From NCBI RefSeq assembly GCF_013426895.1, contig NZ_AP023174.1, positions 186,001 to 250,000 on the forward strand: a DNA stretch of 64,000 bases, in the 5' to 3' direction. Positions 18,203 through 26,134 of this stretch are shown in pieces. This DNA comes from Paraburkholderia largidicola. Lineage in GTDB: Bacteria; Pseudomonadota; Gammaproteobacteria; Burkholderiales; Burkholderiaceae. The position numbers and the translations under genes are program-made. A model generated the notes under the pieces. It was not told where the DNA came from. It was given only the letters and a program-made list of their open reading frames with translations, and made no database searches. Position 1 is the stretch's first letter, and each line of letters starts with the position of its first letter.

Positions 18203-19887
18203 AGGGCGGTACTGCATGGCTGCGTGCAGCGCTCCGGCTCGCACGCGCGGCGCTCTTATGCTGTGCCGTCAGCATGGCAACAGCTGCCGCACCCGAAGCC
18301 CAGAACCAAACCCAATCAACGCAAAAGCCCCCGTTCGCCACCCGTTGCGCGGACCTGAACGGTCTCTGGCTAGACGCCGAAACCATCGCACTCCCGACCC
18401 ACGGCGCCCACGTCGAATCCGCAACGTTAGTCACAGCCCAAACCCCCGGCAACGGCGCAGGCGAGTTCTGCCGCATCACGGGCGTCATCCGTGCGATCAA
18501 AGGCACGACACCCGACATCCGCTTCGACCTGAACCTGCCGCGCCGTTGGAACGGCCGCGCATTGCAGGTCGGCGGCGGCGGTTACAACGGCACTGTCGTA
18601 ACCGGCATCGGCGTGATGCCGTTCTCACCGATCCGCGCACCGCTAGCCCAAGGCTACGTCACCTTCGGCGACGACTCCGGCCACGTCGGCAACTCCGCAT
18701 TAGCGGTGTTCGGCCTGGTCGACGAAGCCGTCGTGAACTTCGGCTACGCGCATCTGAAGAAAACACACGACGCGGCCCTCGCTTTGATCGTACGCATGTA
18801 CGGCCATCCACCCGACCGCATGTACTTTGCGGGCGGATCGACAGGCGGCCGCGAAGGCTATACGGCGATGCAGCGTTTCCCCGACGACTACGACGGCGTG
18901 ATCGCCGACTCCCCCGCGCTGAACTTCTCCGGCGTAAGACTGATCGGCATCCGCCTTGGGCAGGCCGAGTATGCAACCCCGGGCGGCTTCGTCCCACCCG
19001 CGCTGCTCGAACGCGTCTACCAGAAGTCGCTCGAAGTCTGCGACAAGCTCGACGGCGCGACGGACGGCATCGTCAGCGACGTCGCCGAATGCCGCCAGCG
19101 CGAACCCGAGATCATCGACTCGCTGCGCTGCCATCGCGGCACGTCATACGCCCATGAAGGCGGCTGCCTGACCGACGCGCAACTATCGACACTCAACGTC
19201 CTGCGCAGCGGCCTCACCCTGCCATACAAACTCGCCTACGACATCAGCGGCTACCACGGCTACAACGTCTTCCAGGGCACGCGTCTGAACGGCATGCTCG
19301 GACTCGGCCGCGACCCGGCGCGTCAACCATCGCCGACCTTCACCGGCAACGGCTATCTGTTCGCACAAGCCGACGGCTACATCCGCTACTTCGTCACACA
19401 GGACGCCACCTTCGATTCGATCAAATTCGACGTACAGCATCCCGGCAAATACCAGAAGCAACTGGTCACGCTATCGCAGGTCATCGGCGCAATGAACCCC
19501 GATCTCGGCCGCTTCATCGCTAAAGGCGGCAAGCTGATCACGATGCAGGGCCTCGCCGATGAAGTCATCAGCCCCAACCAGACGATCGCCTACTACGATC
19601 GCCTCGTCGACCAATACGGCGACGAGCGCGTGAACGCCTTCATGCGTCTTTACATGGTGCCGGGCTTCCAGCATGGCGGCGGCGTGTTCATTCCCTCCGT
19701 CGATCTGCTCGGCGCACTCGACAACTGGGTCACGCGCGGCGTCTCGCCGGAAACGCTGCTCGCCACCGACATTTCCCCGCCAACCAACGGCCGCTCGCGT
19801 CCGCTGTGCCGCTATCCGATGTATCCGCGCTACCTCGGCAAGGGCAATCTCAACGAAGCCAACAACTTCGTCTGCAGCGAACCTTAA
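18199..19887 (+). CDS. Tannase/feruloyl esterase family secreted hydrolase
   Basis: This 562-residue protein has a signal peptide (hydrophobic stretch 10-31 ending in A-A-A-P), so it is exported. The alpha/beta-hydrolase nucleophile elbow is GGSTGGREG, the calcium-type loop reads CDKLDGATDGIVSD, and the catalytic His is in GFQHGGG. In fungal and bacterial tannases the Ser and His are each flanked by a Cys that form a disulfide (CS-D-HC motif). Here both positions are Gly, so the disulfide is absent while the triad remains. The ATG at 18,199 is chosen over an upstream in-frame start because it overlaps the OpgC stop and begins the signal peptide. The substrate is unknown; ester bonds of phenolic acids, or those made by the coupled acyltransferase, are possible. 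Confidence 0.85.
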   Translation: MKGGTAWLRAALRLARAALLCCAVSMATAAAPEAQNQTQSTQKPPFATRCADLNGLWLDAETIALPTHGAHVESATLVTAQTPGNGAGEFCRITGVIRAIKGTTPDIRFDLNLPRRWNGRALQVGGGGYNGTVVTGIGVMPFSPIRAPLAQGYVTFGDDSGHVGNSALAVFGLVDEAVVNFGYAHLKKTHDAALALIVRMYGHPPDRMYFAGGSTGGREGYTAMQRFPDDYDGVIADSPALNFSGVRLIGIRLGQAEYATPGGFVPPALLERVYQKSLEVCDKLDGATDGIVSDVAECRQREPEIIDSLRCHRGTSYAHEGGCLTDAQLSTLNVLRSGLTLPYKLAYDISGYHGYNVFQGTRLNGMLGLGRDPARQPSPTFTGNGYLFAQADGYIRYFVTQDATFDSIKFDVQHPGKYQKQLVTLSQVIGAMNPDLGRFIAKGGKLITMQGLADEVISPNQTIAYYDRLVDQYGDERVNAFMRLYMVPGFQHGGGVFIPSVDLLGALDNWVTRGVSPETLLATDISPPTNGRSRPLCRYPMYPRYLGKGNLNEANNFVCSEP

Positions 19888-20053
19888 GCGTCGCTAATCA
19901 GATGAAAGCGCGCGTCACAGAGCCGTGAAAGCGCTGTCGCGCACCGCACATTTCGGCCCTCATTTCGCCCGCAATCACGCAGCGCCCCTGTAGTATTGGG
20001 CGATCATGCTGCAAGGCGCTGCTATCTGACGTCATCACACGCCTTCCGGTAAT

Positions 20054-20080
20054 GTTTGCGCGCAACGAAAGCGCGCAAAC
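20054..20080. promoter_or_regulatory. Perfect inverted repeat upstream of the rsbR-like gene
   Basis: GTTTGCGCGC and GCGCGCAAAC face each other across a 7-base spacer (AACGAAA). The repeat ends 54 bases before the rsbR-like ATG, between an otherwise empty 247-base spacer and the operon. It could be an operator or a leader hairpin. It has no T-run, so it is not a simple terminator. Confidence 0.45.
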
Positions 20081-20134
20081 CGTTTGCACACAAACAATTG
20101 AGCAAAATTTACCTGCACTCTTCCCGGAGACCTT

Positions 20135-20998
20135 ATGACCGCTTCTAAAAGCGCGGCCCTCGTCGAGGTGCTGACGCGTCATCGCGACACGCTGCTAACT
20201 GAATGGTTGAATCAGCATCTATCGATCTCGCTGCGCCGCGGGCTCGCCACGGAAGCGGAAATGGGCGACCAGTTCCGCAACTTCCTGAACATCTTCATCG
20301 ACACGCTTGGCAGCGCCGATACGCTGGATGCGAGCCGTCCCGAATGGGAACCCGTGCGCGCGTTTCTCGCCGACATGTCCGCCCATCGCGCGCGTCAGGG
20401 CTTTACGCCCGTCGAAACGGCGACCTTCGTGTTCTCGCTGAAGCAGCCGCTCTATACACGTCTGCGCGAAGAGTTCAGCAGCCAGCCGCAAGAACTCGCG
20501 GACGTGAGCTGGACGGTGAACGTGCTGCTCGACTCGCTCGGCCTTTACACGACAGAAGTCTTTCAGCGCAGCCGCGAAGCGATCATCGCGCGTCAACAGG
20601 AAGAACTGCTCGAACTGTCGACGCCCGTCGTGCAGCTGTGGGACGGCATTCTCGCGCTGCCGCTGATCGGCACGCTCGATTCGGCGCGCACGCAAGTGGT
20701 GATGGAAAGCCTGCTGGAGAAGATCGTCGAAACAGGCGCGGCGATTTCGATCATCGACATCACAGGCGTGCCAACCGTCGACACGCTCGTCGCACAACAC
20801 CTGCTCAAGACCGTCGCAGCCGCGCGTCTGATGGGCGCGGACTGCATCATCAGCGGCATTCGTCCGCAGATTGCGCAGACCATCGTGCATCTCGGTGTCG
20901 ACCTGACCAACGTGATCACGAAGTCCACATTGGCGGATGCTTTCATCATTGCGCTGCAAAAGAGCGGGTCGAGCATTCCGACGCGCGCCGCCGGTTAA
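20135..20998 (+). CDS. rsbR: RsbR-like stressosome STAS protein
   Basis: This 287-residue cytoplasmic protein has an N-terminal helical domain, about residues 1-160, with the spacing of the RsbR globin-like sensor. The STAS domain covers about 170-280 (LSTPVVQLWDGILALPLIG opening, IIDITGVPTVDT in the middle). The Thr after V-D corresponds to the phosphorylation region of RsbR. CGGAGA lies five bases before the ATG at 20,135. It is followed after nine bases by an RsbS-like gene and then RsbT-, RsbW/X- and kinase-like genes. In Bacillus, RsbR and RsbS build the stressosome that holds RsbT; a similar signal-sensing core is expected here, but no sigma-B is visible, so the output must differ. Confidence 0.88.
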   Translation: MTASKSAALVEVLTRHRDTLLTEWLNQHLSISLRRGLATEAEMGDQFRNFLNIFIDTLGSADTLDASRPEWEPVRAFLADMSAHRARQGFTPVETATFVFSLKQPLYTRLREEFSSQPQELADVSWTVNVLLDSLGLYTTEVFQRSREAIIARQQEELLELSTPVVQLWDGILALPLIGTLDSARTQVVMESLLEKIVETGAAISIIDITGVPTVDTLVAQHLLKTVAAARLMGADCIISGIRPQIAQTIVHLGVDLTNVITKSTLADAFIIALQKSGSSIPTRAAG

Positions 20999-21007
20999 GG
21001 TGACTTC

Positions 21008-21364
21008 ATGGATCGCATTCCAATCCTGCGGTTGGGCGATTGCCTGATCGTCGCGATTCAGGTGGACATGCACGACCGTCTCGCCATCACGCTTCAGGAC
21101 GACCTGACCGCGCGCATCGTGAAGGACAAGGCGAAAGGCGTGCTGATCGACATCTCGGCGCTCGATATCGTCGACTCGTTCATCGGCCGGATGATCAGCA
21201 ACACGGCCGCCATGGCGACGGTGCTCGACGCGCAGACGGTCGTGGTCGGCATGCAGCCGTCCGTCGCGATCACGCTGGTCGAACTGGGACTCACGTTGAC
21301 GGGCGTGCGCACGGCGCTCAACGTCGAACGAGGCATGGCGCTGCTCAAGCAGCGACAGCCCTGA
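21008..21364 (+). CDS. rsbS: RsbS-like single-domain STAS protein
   Basis: This 118-residue protein is only a STAS domain. It opens PILRLGDCLIVAIQ and has LIDISALDIVDSF, with Ser57 in the place of the RsbS serine that the RsbT kinase phosphorylates. The gene is nine bases after rsbR and 19 before rsbT, giving the R-S-T order of stressosome operons. It is predicted to form the stressosome core together with the RsbR-like protein and to release the RsbT-like protein when phosphorylated. Confidence 0.88.
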   Translation: MDRIPILRLGDCLIVAIQVDMHDRLAITLQDDLTARIVKDKAKGVLIDISALDIVDSFIGRMISNTAAMATVLDAQTVVVGMQPSVAITLVELGLTLTGVRTALNVERGMALLKQRQP

Positions 21365-21383
21365 TCAAGCGGGGCGCTCACAC

Positions 21384-21809
21384 ATGAACTCATTCGGCGT
21401 AGTGGTGACATCGACTGTCGAGGTCGGTCTGCGCTCGGATCAGGAGATCGTCAAGCTTCGCCAGATCGTACGCGACGAAGCCATCGCACAAGGTTTCTCG
21501 CTCGTCGATCAGACGAAGTTCGTCACGGCCGCAAGCGAACTGGCACGCAACACGCTTTTGTATGGCGGAGGCGGCGACGCGAAGTTGAGCGTGCTGCTCA
21601 ACGGCACGCGCAAAGGCCTGAAGCTGACGTTCGTCGACCAGGGCGCGGGCATTCCGGATATCGAACGCGCGTTGCAGGACGGCTTCACGAGCGGCTCGGG
21701 CCTTGGCCTCGGGCTCGGCGGCGCGCGGCGTCTGTGCGACGAGTTCGAAATCCAGTCGGAACCAGGGAAAGGCACGACAGTGTCGATCACCAAATGGAAA
21801 CTTCGGTAA
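21384..21809 (+). CDS. rsbT: RsbT-like switch kinase
   Basis: This 141-residue protein is a GHKL/HATPase domain without a histidine phosphorylation domain. The N box is ASELARNTL, the D box is VDQGAGIPD, and the G-rich lid is GSGLGLGLGGARRL. RsbT phosphorylates RsbR and RsbS and, once released, activates a downstream partner. The end overlaps the next gene by 16 bases. In operons of Gram-negative bacteria the released RsbT can act on a receiver or kinase partner instead of RsbU; two kinases follow in this cluster. The start at 21,384 has only a weak ribosome site. Confidence 0.88.
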   Translation: MNSFGVVVTSTVEVGLRSDQEIVKLRQIVRDEAIAQGFSLVDQTKFVTAASELARNTLLYGGGGDAKLSVLLNGTRKGLKLTFVDQGAGIPDIERALQDGFTSGSGLGLGLGGARRLCDEFEIQSEPGKGTTVSITKWKLR

Positions 21810-22951
21810 GCGGTCTGCGCGCCATGCACGCGTCGTTCGAAATCGCCGACGCGAGCAGCGTCGCGTTCGCGCGGCGCGGTGCCAATGATGCGGCGCAAAA
21901 GGGCGCGCTGAACGAAACGGACATCGGCCGCGTCGCGCTGATCGTGACTGAGGCGGCGACCAACATCCTCAAGCACGCGCAGCATGGCGAGCTGCTTGTG
22001 CGCGTGCTGCCTTCGGATACGTCGGGCGCGCTCGCCGACGGCGTCGAGATCATCGCGATCGACAAAGGCTCGGGCATGCAGGACGTGCAGCTCGCGTTCC
22101 GCGACGGCAGTTCGACGGCGGGTTCGCCGGGCACCGGGCTCGGCGCCATCCGGCGCTTGTCGGAAGAGTTGTCGGTGTATTCGCAGCCGAATCTCGGCAC
22201 GGTGCTGCGCGCCGTGGTGCGCAGCCGCAGCACACACGAGCGGGCGGGACGCGCGGCGGCAGGCACCGATGTCGGCGGCGTATGCGTGCCGTATCCGGGC
22301 GAATCCGTATGCGGCGACGCGTGGGGCATCGAAGCGGATCAGGACGGCCTGACCATCACGCTTGCCGACGGTCTCGGCCACGGTCCCGACGCACATGTTG
22401 CGGCAGCAGGCGCGGTCGAAGTCGCGCGGCGGCGTGCGGGCCGCTCGCCCGGTGCGCTGATGGAACTCGCGCACGGCGCGTTGCGCCCAACGCGCGGCGC
22501 CGCCGTCGCCATCGCTCGGCTCGATCTCGCGCGCTCGCAACTGGTCTTCACGGGCACGGGCAACATCGCGGCGTCGATCTTCAATACGGGCAAACCGGCG
22601 CTCGTCGGCGGCGGCGCGAATCATGGCGCGAGCAAGGCAGCCGACGGCGCGCGCCACACCTGGCAGCTCACGTCGCGCAACGGCATCGTCGGCCACACGA
22701 TGCGCGATTCGCAGGAGTTCGAAGTGCCGTGGACGCGCGACGCGCTGCTCATTCTTCATTCGGACGGCATCGGCACGCGCTGGGATCTATCGGCATATCC
22801 GGGCTTGCATCTGCAGCCGGCCGTGATGATCGCCGCCGTCCTGTATCGCGATTTCGCGCGCCGCCGCGACGACGCCACTGTGGTAGTCGTCAAGGCAGAC
22901 CAGGGAGTACATTTCAGGCATGACGACCCCTATATTGCGCATCCGGCTTGA
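21794..22951 (+). CDS. Fusion of an RsbW-like ATPase domain and an RsbX-like SpoIIE phosphatase
   Basis: This 385-residue protein has an N-terminal GHKL ATPase domain, residues about 10-135 (N box TEAATNILKHA, D box DKGSGM, lid GTGLGAIRRL). A SpoIIE/PP2C-type phosphatase domain lies at about 165-380, with CGDAW and LADGLGHG containing the metal-binding aspartates. The ATG at 21,794 sits inside the end of rsbT, which favours it over an upstream in-frame ATG. RsbX is the feedback phosphatase that resets RsbR and RsbS; the ATPase half resembles RsbT/RsbW. Both functions joined in one chain suggest a reset factor that also binds a STAS protein. Confidence 0.82.
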   Translation: METSVSGLRAMHASFEIADASSVAFARRGANDAAQKGALNETDIGRVALIVTEAATNILKHAQHGELLVRVLPSDTSGALADGVEIIAIDKGSGMQDVQLAFRDGSSTAGSPGTGLGAIRRLSEELSVYSQPNLGTVLRAVVRSRSTHERAGRAAAGTDVGGVCVPYPGESVCGDAWGIEADQDGLTITLADGLGHGPDAHVAAAGAVEVARRRAGRSPGALMELAHGALRPTRGAAVAIARLDLARSQLVFTGTGNIAASIFNTGKPALVGGGANHGASKAADGARHTWQLTSRNGIVGHTMRDSQEFEVPWTRDALLILHSDGIGTRWDLSAYPGLHLQPAVMIAAVLYRDFARRRDDATVVVVKADQGVHFRHDDPYIAHPA

Positions 22952-24374
22952 GGCTGAAGAAGACGTCGTCGCTGCGCGCCGCAAGGCGCGCGCGATCGCC
23001 GCGGGCTTCGGCTTCTCTACGCTCGACCAGACGCGCATCGCGAGCGCGGTCTCGGAGATCGCGCGCAATGCGTTCGACTACGCGCATGGCGGCGAGGTGA
23101 CGTTCGCATTCGATGGCGTGTCGAGACCTCAAGCGCTTCTCATCGATGTGCGCGATCAAGGTCCGGGCATCCGCGAACTCGAATCGGTGCTCGACGGCAC
23201 CTACCGGTCGTCGACGGGCATGGGCCGCGGCATTGTCGGCACCCGTCGGCTGATGGACCGGTGCGACATCGAATCGTCGGCGGCGCGCGGCACGGTCGTC
23301 GCGATGGCGCGCTTTCTGCCCTTCGACCGCCCGGAGATGGCGGCGACGGGTATCGACGCGATCATGCGCGACCTCGTCCAGCAAAACGCCATGGGCAGAC
23401 GTCCGGGCACAGCGACGAGCGCCGAAGACGCGGCGCGCCGCTCGCTCGACGAAGTGCTCGAACAGAACCGCGAACTGCTCGCCACGCTGACGGAACTGCG
23501 CGATCGCCAGGACGAGTTGACGCGCCTCACGCAGGAACTCGAAGCGACCAATCGCGGCGTAGTCGCGCTGTACGCGGAACTGGACGAACGCGCGGACGAA
23601 CTGCGCCGCGCCGACACGATGAAGTCGCGCTTCCTGTCGAACATGAGCCACGAGTTGCGCACGCCGCTCAGTTCGATCCGGGCGCTGTCGAATCTGCTGG
23701 TCAACCGGCTCGACGGCGATCTTTCCGCCGAGCAGGAACGCCAGGTGCTACTCATCCGCAAGTCGGCCGAAGATCTCACCGAAATCGTCAACGATCTGCT
23801 CGATCTCGCCAAGATCGAAGCAGGCCGTACCGAGGTGACGCCGGTCTGGTTCAAGGCCACGGAGCTCTTTGCGGCGCTGCGCCCGATGCTGACGCCGCTG
23901 CAGACCGACCCGTCGGTGAAGCTGGATTTCGAGGACGCATACGGTTTGCCACCCATCTTCACCGACGAAGCCAAGCTCACGCAGATACTGCGTAATTTTG
24001 TCTCCAACGCGCTCAAATTTACCGAGCGCGGGGAGATTCGCGTCGGCGCAAGGCTGGAGCCGGATGGCGAGCATGTCACGTTTTTCGTGGCCGATACGGG
24101 AATTGGCATCGCCGAGGAGCATCAGCAAGTGGTTTTCGAAGAGTTTGGCCAGGTGCAGAACCACCTGCAGCAGCGGGTCAAGGGAACGGGGCTCGGCTTG
24201 CCGCTGTGCCGCAAGCTCGCCGCGCTGCTCGGCGGCTATGTGGGTGTGGACAGCAAGCCGGGCGTCGGCTCGACCTTCTTCGCGACGCTGCCGCTCAAGA
24301 TCGAAGCCGTGATCGGATCGGCCGCGGACGACGCACCTGGCGGTCCGGCCATTGCGCACGGAGGCGCCTCATGA
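22920..24374 (+). CDS. Histidine kinase with an additional N-terminal RsbT-like ATPase domain
   Basis: This 484-residue cytoplasmic protein has three parts. Residues 1-135 form a GHKL domain of RsbT type (N box SEIARNAFDY, D box DQGPGIRE, lid STGMGRGIVG). A coiled coil spans about 170-235 and leads into a dimerization domain with the phospho-His in MSHELRTPL (His244). A second GHKL domain at about 345-465 has DTGIGI and GTGLGLPL. There is no membrane segment. The start overlaps the previous stop by 32 bases, and the stop overlaps the next start (ATGA). The architecture links a stressosome-type ATPase to a two-component kinase, so it is the likely point where the RsbRST switch feeds phosphotransfer. 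This is inferred from domains and context. Confidence 0.85.
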   Translation: MTTPILRIRLEAEEDVVAARRKARAIAAGFGFSTLDQTRIASAVSEIARNAFDYAHGGEVTFAFDGVSRPQALLIDVRDQGPGIRELESVLDGTYRSSTGMGRGIVGTRRLMDRCDIESSAARGTVVAMARFLPFDRPEMAATGIDAIMRDLVQQNAMGRRPGTATSAEDAARRSLDEVLEQNRELLATLTELRDRQDELTRLTQELEATNRGVVALYAELDERADELRRADTMKSRFLSNMSHELRTPLSSIRALSNLLVNRLDGDLSAEQERQVLLIRKSAEDLTEIVNDLLDLAKIEAGRTEVTPVWFKATELFAALRPMLTPLQTDPSVKLDFEDAYGLPPIFTDEAKLTQILRNFVSNALKFTERGEIRVGARLEPDGEHVTFFVADTGIGIAEEHQQVVFEEFGQVQNHLQQRVKGTGLGLPLCRKLAALLGGYVGVDSKPGVGSTFFATLPLKIEAVIGSAADDAPGGPAIAHGGAS

Positions 24375-26005
24375 CGGTTGCCGCTCCGCTGATCCTCAAT
24401 GTCGACGACAACGACGGCGCGCGTTACGCGAAAACGCGCGTGCTCGTGCATGCCGGTTTCGAGGTGATCGAAGCGGCGACGGGTCAGGGCGCGCTCGATC
24501 AGGTGCGCGCGCACTGTCCGGCGCTGGTGCTGCTCGACGTCAAGCTGCCCGACATCAGCGGCATCGAAGTCTGCTCGATTCTCAAACGCGATCCGCAAAC
24601 GCGCTCGACGCTCATCCTGCAGACGTCGGCAGCCGCCGTGCAATCGTTCGACAAGGTCCGCGCGCTCGATGGCGGCGCGGACAGCTATCTCACGGAGCCG
24701 ATCGAGCCCGCCGAACTGGTTGCCAATGTGCGCGCGCTGTTGCGGCTGCATCGCGCGGAAGAAGCGCTGCGCGACGCCGACCGTCGTAAGGACCAGTTCC
24801 TCGCGACGCTCGCGCACGAACTGCGCAATCCGCTCGCGCCGATCCGCAACGCCGTCGAACTGATGGACCCGCGCCATCACGCGAACGAAGACACCGTGCG
24901 CGACGCGCGTATGATCGCGCGCCGTCAGGTGGAACATCTGAGCCGGCTCGTCGACGATCTGCTCGACGTGTCGCGCATTACGCACGGCAAGATCGCGCTG
25001 CAGATCGAATGCGTCGATGTCGCCGCCGCCGTCGCGACGGCTGTCGAAGCGAACCAGCCGGCCATCCAGAAGAAGCAGCACACCTTGCACGTCCGTGTAC
25101 CCGACGAGCCTTGCATGATCTACGGCGACCCGATCCGCGTCGCGCAGGTGATCAGCAATCTTCTGTCGAATGCGGCGAAGTACACGCCCGAAGGCGGGGT
25201 GGTCGAGCTCGACGCGAGCGTAGCCGAAGACCTCTTGACGATCCGGGTGCGCGACAACGGCATCGGCATTCCGCCGAACGAACTGGCCGACGTGTTCAAT
25301 CTCTTCATGCAATCGGACGATTCGCTCGCACGCTCGGAAGGCGGTCTTGGCATCGGGCTGTCGCTCGCCAAGACGCTCACCGAATTGCACGGCGGCACGA
25401 TCGAGGCATTTTCTGCGGGGCTTGGAATGGGCTCGGAATTCGTCGTGACGCTGCCGATAGCGGTGTCAGAAAATGTAGCGGCGCCGAACACGGCAAAGCC
25501 CGCGGCGGCAACGGCCGTCGACGACGCGTCGAACAGCCCGGCGCCCGCTGTCGCCGATCCTGTCAGCGACACCCAGAGCGCGCCGGATGCGAAGCGCCGC
25601 GTGATGGTGGTCGACGACAGCGTCGACGGCGCCGAATCGATGTCGATCCTGCTCGAAATGCTCGGCCACGACGTGCGCGTGATGTACGACGGCGCGGCCG
25701 CAATCACGACAGCAGGCGAATTCAAGCCGGAAGTCGTGCTGCTCGATATCGGCTTGCCGGGCATCGACGGATATCAGGTCGCGCGTGCGTTGCGGGCCGA
25801 GCCGTCCACGGCGGGCGCGTTGCTGATCGCGCTTACTGGCTATGGGCAGGAAAGCGACCGGCAGCGAACGCGCGATGCGGGCTTCGATCATCATCTCGTG
25901 AAGCCGGCTTTGCTCGATGACATCGAGCGCGTGATCGCGACGGACGGCGCGAGCGGCATGCCGCGTAATCCGGGCACGCCCGTGCAGTCGGACGCGACGG
26001 GGTGA
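24371..26005 (+). CDS. Hybrid response regulator/histidine kinase (REC-HK-REC)
   Basis: This 544-residue cytoplasmic protein has a receiver domain at residues about 7-122 (phospho-Asp in LLDVKLPD) and a dimerization domain with AHELRNPL (His149). The ATPase domain is at about 255-360 (DNGIGIPPNE, GLGIGLSL). After an Ala/Pro-rich linker, a second receiver occupies about 410-525 (VVDDS and LLDIGLPG). The ATG at 24,371 overlaps the stop of the preceding kinase as ATGA, which rules out the longer upstream frame. It can receive phosphate from the kinase before it and pass it to its own C-terminal receiver. There is no DNA-binding domain, so the final output is elsewhere. Confidence 0.88.
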   Translation: MTVAAPLILNVDDNDGARYAKTRVLVHAGFEVIEAATGQGALDQVRAHCPALVLLDVKLPDISGIEVCSILKRDPQTRSTLILQTSAAAVQSFDKVRALDGGADSYLTEPIEPAELVANVRALLRLHRAEEALRDADRRKDQFLATLAHELRNPLAPIRNAVELMDPRHHANEDTVRDARMIARRQVEHLSRLVDDLLDVSRITHGKIALQIECVDVAAAVATAVEANQPAIQKKQHTLHVRVPDEPCMIYGDPIRVAQVISNLLSNAAKYTPEGGVVELDASVAEDLLTIRVRDNGIGIPPNELADVFNLFMQSDDSLARSEGGLGIGLSLAKTLTELHGGTIEAFSAGLGMGSEFVVTLPIAVSENVAAPNTAKPAAATAVDDASNSPAPAVADPVSDTQSAPDAKRRVMVVDDSVDGAESMSILLEMLGHDVRVMYDGAAAITTAGEFKPEVVLLDIGLPGIDGYQVARALRAEPSTAGALLIALTGYGQESDRQRTRDAGFDHHLVKPALLDDIERVIATDGASGMPRNPGTPVQSDATG

Positions 26006-26134
26006 GCATCGAACGAAAGGGGGCGAAGCAAGTTAGCGCGCGAAAGCGGCGAACATTCGCAGCGGCGAACGGCGCGTGACCGGCAACGGCAACGCGCGCG
26101 AGGGTAAGGCGGCGGGACATTTGAGGTTGCGTCG

